Source: CAVTLG01 sp963802635 (GTDB lineage: Bacteria > Chloroflexota > Ktedonobacteria > Ktedonobacterales > Ktedonobacteraceae). Taken from it: a stretch of 64,000 nucleotides of DNA. Positions 61,312-64,000 of the stretch are shown here, piece after piece; position 1 is the first letter of the stretch; each line of letters opens with the position of its first letter. The DNA is taken from positions 1 to 64,000 of the forward strand of contig CAWDJJ010000003.1 of NCBI GenBank assembly GCA_963802635.1, given 5' to 3'. A program made the translations under genes and the position numbers. The notes beneath the pieces were generated by a model that made no database searches, had not been told where the DNA came from, and worked only from the letters and a program-made list of their open reading frames with translations.

Positions 61312-61788
61312 TTACGTATGTTTTCTGTGTTTCGCACGCTTTTTGACTGCTTGCTTTTTCGGCTGCTGTTGTTTTTCGACTATGCTAGAGACGTATTCTG
61401 CACGGGCCTGTCCGTTGTTTGGTAGACCATGAGCATCGAGAAATTGCTGGAGCTTCTCCATCTCTATAGGCACGTCAACGAAGTCCAGACCCGTAACTTT
61501 TAGTGTTGTGCGAAACTGTTCTGCTACCTGTAGCCATTCTTCCCAGGTTGGCTCCAGATCATCTACATCCTCTGCCACGGTCAGTAGTTTGGCATATTCC
61601 TGCGGTGTATAGGATGCGATGCCCAGTGCAAGATCACTTGACTTCTTAGGCATCATGCCACTAGAATCACTTATGCCAGAAGGTATGGAGGGCGATGCCA
61701 GGCGGTTCCTTTTTCTTTGATCCGTATGAGGATACTGCAATGTGTGAGGATACTGCGATAGTTTAGGCGGTTTCTGTGGCGTGTTCAT
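61312..61788 (-). CDS. Hypothetical hydrophilic protein
   Basis: 158 residues from ATG 61788 (AAAGGAG 8 bases upstream), overlapping the 3' end of the upstream GT9 gene by 26 bases. The N-terminal 50 residues are Pro/Gln-rich with a small internal repeat (QYPHTLQYPHT). The middle has an acidic helical region (YTPQEYAKLLTVAEDVDDLE, WEEWLQVAEQFRTTL). The tail is very basic (KKQAVKKRAKHRKHT). This layout suggests a nucleic-acid or membrane-surface interaction, but no family is recognised. Confidence 0.6.
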   Translation of the reverse strand: MNTPQKPPKLSQYPHTLQYPHTDQRKRNRLASPSIPSGISDSSGMMPKKSSDLALGIASYTPQEYAKLLTVAEDVDDLEPTWEEWLQVAEQFRTTLKVTGLDFVDVPIEMEKLQQFLDAHGLPNNGQARAEYVSSIVEKQQQPKKQAVKKRAKHRKHT

Positions 61789-62935
61789 GGCGAAGCTCCT
61801 TTCTTAGCATACGGCGTGCCGCGACGGCAACCGGGTCAACTCCTAATTGTGCCAGGCAATCGCGTGTCGCACAGCCCTCTGGTGTACCTAACTGATGATC
61901 GCGATAGAAGCAAGGCATACAGGGTAGGTCGAGGTGTACGATGCTGGTCTGCTTGCTATGGGGATCGCCTGTATATGGTCCCCAGGCTTTGTAGTTCGAG
62001 AGTCCAAAGATGCCAACCGTTGGTGCACCCACGGCGGCTGCGATATGCATAAGTCCTGCATCATTGCCTACAAAGACGTCTACCAGTTCCAGTACCGCTG
62101 CTGCGACTTTGATGTTGCCCTGACCAGCGAGACTACGCGCAGCTATGGGTGATTGTAGCTGGGCTATGATGTGTTGATGCAGCGCGGCCTCTTCGGGACC
62201 TCCCAGCAGCAACAATTGTCCACCAACGTCATGGTAAAGCCTATCGGCCAATTGCGCAAAACGCTCTGGTGCCCAGCGGCGGGCAATACTGTAGCCTCCG
62301 CTACCAGGATGCATGGCGATGATCGGACGGGTAATGCTGTCTGGTGTGGTGTTCCCATAGACGATCTGGCGTGCTTGCTGCCTCTCCGTCTCACTCAGAG
62401 GCAGTTCCAGGCGTTTATTGTTGATACTAGCACCAGCGGCTACTGCTATAGCCTGCGCATATTCGGATTCGTGCCTGGCTTCGAAGCCCGCATCCTGGAC
62501 GCGTACGTTGAGAAACCAGCCGTGTCCGTTGTCCAGTCCAATGCGCCATTTTGCGCCGGTGGCACGCATGAGGAGCTGATGTTTCAGGCGTCCAAAGGGC
62601 AAGGTAAGATGGTGCAGCAGAAGCACGGCGTCGTAGTGACCGCTGCGCAACGTGCGCCAGAGTGTTTGTAAGGGGAGTAAAACCTGTGGTCGGCGCATCA
62701 CGTGCTTAAGATCGTCGAAGAGATACTTATTCAGTACAATCGTATTGTTGATGATGTTCCAGTTGTCAAGCAGTCCCGCAGATTCAGGCGTGACGAGCAG
62801 ATCGATGCGCGCCTGTGGATAGGACTCGCGCAATGCACGTAAAGCAGGTGTTGCTAACAAGAGATCGCCAATGCCCGCAAGTTTGACGACCAGAATGTGA
62901 GCGTCAGCCGGTAGTGTAATCTGTGTGCGTTTCAC
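61763..62935 (-). CDS. Glycosyltransferase family 9 (heptosyltransferase-like), gene 2
   Basis: 390 residues. GT9 enzymes transfer heptose or related sugars from ADP-sugars. The start is GTG 62935, which overlaps the stop of the upstream GT9 gene (GTGA) and has AGAGG 6 bases before it. A longer open frame to 63031 lies within that gene. Motifs: ILVVKLAGIGDLLLATPALR at the N terminus, IIAMHPGSGGYSIARRW, FAQLADRLYHDVGGQLLLLGG, VGNDAGLMHIAAAVGAPTVGIFG and CMPCFYRDHQLGTPEGCATRDCL. GT9 enzymes are best known for LPS core, so in a presumed monoderm they probably build another surface glycan. Confidence 0.87.
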   Translation of the reverse strand: MKRTQITLPADAHILVVKLAGIGDLLLATPALRALRESYPQARIDLLVTPESAGLLDNWNIINNTIVLNKYLFDDLKHVMRRPQVLLPLQTLWRTLRSGHYDAVLLLHHLTLPFGRLKHQLLMRATGAKWRIGLDNGHGWFLNVRVQDAGFEARHESEYAQAIAVAAGASINNKRLELPLSETERQQARQIVYGNTTPDSITRPIIAMHPGSGGYSIARRWAPERFAQLADRLYHDVGGQLLLLGGPEEAALHQHIIAQLQSPIAARSLAGQGNIKVAAAVLELVDVFVGNDAGLMHIAAAVGAPTVGIFGLSNYKAWGPYTGDPHSKQTSIVHLDLPCMPCFYRDHQLGTPEGCATRDCLAQLGVDPVAVAARRMLRKELRHEHATETA

Positions 62936-64000
62936 TCGTGTACCTCTTGCTTTACCGCCAGATGTGTTTGCTCGTTCAGCTTGTTGTGTACCACTTTGAG
63001 TACCTGCTCCGGCGTAATATCTTTCATACATTGTGTGGTGTAAAAACGGCAGTCTGCGGGACCATCCTGCGCAGTATAACAGGGACTACACCAGATGTCG
63101 CTACGCAGTATGCTGGCGTAAGGGCTGACAGGACCACTCATGACTGGATCTGTCGGTCCATGAATGGCGATGAGTGGCGTCCCGACGGCGGCTGCAATGT
63201 GCATTGGTCCACTATCTCCGCTAATGAGCAGCGCCGCCTGCTGAAGCAGGGCCGCGAGTTGCGACAGACTCGTCTGGCCTGCCAGGTTGAATGGTTGTTT
63301 ATGGGTCCGTTGTGTGATGGCCTCGATGAGCGGGAGATCGTCGCGCGTGCCGGTGAGCACGATATTGGCACTATCTTCTGCTATGAGCTTATCGATCAGG
63401 CGCGCCCAGTAAGGAATGGGCCAGCGCTTGGATTGGCCGTTATTGGAGCTGACGTGGCAGGCGATAAGTGGTTTATCGAGGGCTATACCTGCTCGTTGTA
63501 ACAGTTCTGCGGTGTCTCTGCTAACCTCGGGCGCGACGTAGAGGTGTGGGATACGATCTTCTGGTGTGATACTGGCACCGGCGGCCTGGGCCAGCCGTAG
63601 GCAGTAATCAACCTCGTGCAGGTGATTCCCGCTCTGCCAGTGTGCGCCGGGCACCTCATCGGTCATAAAGCCTGGATAGCCCTCGCGAGCAAAGCCGATA
63701 CGTCGTGGCGCGCCACTGATCACTGCGAGTATGGCGGCCCAGGGACCAAAGACACTGACGGCAAGATCGTAGTGTCGCGCGTGTAAATGCCGCCATAGGG
63801 CACGTAGCTCACGCCAGGATTGCAGTTTGAACAGAGCTTTGGGGCGTCGCCAGATATTGGGATCGTAAGGAATGACTTCCGCAAGATCTGGATCGTGCAT
63901 AACCACTTTGGCGCTGGATGGTATGGCGAGTAAATCAATCTCGGCCTCGGGATACGTGCGTTTGAGCAGGTGTACAACGGTCAATGAAAGCACCAGATCG
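62932..64000 (-). CDS. Glycosyltransferase family 9 (heptosyltransferase-like), gene 1, 5' end outside the window
   Basis: At least 355 residues; the frame remains open through the right edge, where it reads DLVLSLTVVHLLKRTYPEAE, matching the usual IGDLVLSLP start about 15 residues in. Motifs: LIACHVSSNNGQSKRWPI, WARLIDKLIAEDSANIVLTG, LISGDSGPMHIAAAVGTPLIAIHG and CSPCYTAQDGPADCRFYTTQCM. It is coupled to the following GT9 gene by a 4-base overlap, so the two are made together and probably act in sequence on one glycan. Confidence 0.87.
   Translation of the reverse strand, partial: DLVLSLTVVHLLKRTYPEAEIDLLAIPSSAKVVMHDPDLAEVIPYDPNIWRRPKALFKLQSWRELRALWRHLHARHYDLAVSVFGPWAAILAVISGAPRRIGFAREGYPGFMTDEVPGAHWQSGNHLHEVDYCLRLAQAAGASITPEDRIPHLYVAPEVSRDTAELLQRAGIALDKPLIACHVSSNNGQSKRWPIPYWARLIDKLIAEDSANIVLTGTRDDLPLIEAITQRTHKQPFNLAGQTSLSQLAALLQQAALLISGDSGPMHIAAAVGTPLIAIHGPTDPVMSGPVSPYASILRSDIWCSPCYTAQDGPADCRFYTTQCMKDITPEQVLKVVHNKLNEQTHLAVKQEVHE

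Overview
From about 4.1 kb onward the window looks like chromosome from a Ktedonobacteria-type bacterium (Chloroflexota). The genes have moderate GC, and the housekeeping set includes polA, topA, rnc, rnpB, gmk, nrdR, glpX, rqcH and aroA. The lipid II amidation pair MurT/GatD points to a Gram-positive-like wall. The lineage is inferred from gene style and my memory of the families; no search was run.

The first ~4.1 kb is different. It is very GC-rich and actinobacterial in style, every recognisable gene in it (YceI, a small membrane protein, YjbR/MmcQ, a methyltransferase, an FAD oxidoreductase, a GNAT acetyltransferase) is broken by frameshifts, and the last one is cut off abruptly at about 4101-4105. 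This looks like a chimeric or contaminated contig end, or less likely a decayed transfer.

Layout. 4.8-16.2 kb: polA, an aminotransferase, a glycogen-debranching enzyme, nrdR, a ClpX-type zinc-finger protein, gatD-murT. 16.5-27.2 kb: topA, isocitrate dehydrogenase, glpX, gmk, rqcH, rpoN (sigma-54; frameshifted), rnc (frameshifted), the RNase P RNA and its terminator. 27.7-36.7 kb: glycerate kinase and uronate isomerase, apparently once adjacent in an operon and now separated by a 6.3-kb islet bounded by 59-bp direct repeats. The islet carries a sarcosine-oxidase-like enzyme and two tandemly duplicated genes for proline-rich repeat proteins of unknown function, one with large 39/42-bp tandem repeats and an in-frame amber codon.

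36.8-53.5 kb is the most interesting part: a compact type II (aromatic) polyketide gene cluster. It has two separate KS-alpha/KS-beta pairs, one ACP, a metallo-beta-lactamase-fold enzyme, a TcmN-like aromatase/cyclase, two O-methyltransferase-fold proteins lacking the usual catalytic histidine, an ABM monooxygenase, a CocE-type hydrolase and a luciferase-like flavin oxidoreductase. Both KS-beta subunits carry Arg where the classical chain-length factor has Gln. Each half of the cluster is preceded by a near-identical ~165-bp region holding a perfect 8-bp inverted repeat directly upstream of a sigma-70-like promoter, which suggests one pathway-specific regulator switches on both halves. A winged-helix-like protein, two paralogous membrane/HAMP-like proteins and a pentapeptide-repeat protein sit in or beside the cluster.

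55.3-64 kb: an NlpC/P60 hydrolase, a second DAO-type oxidoreductase, aroA, a radical-SAM protein split by a frame change at a canonical -1 slippery heptamer, and two overlapping GT9 (heptosyltransferase-like) genes, the second running off the right edge.
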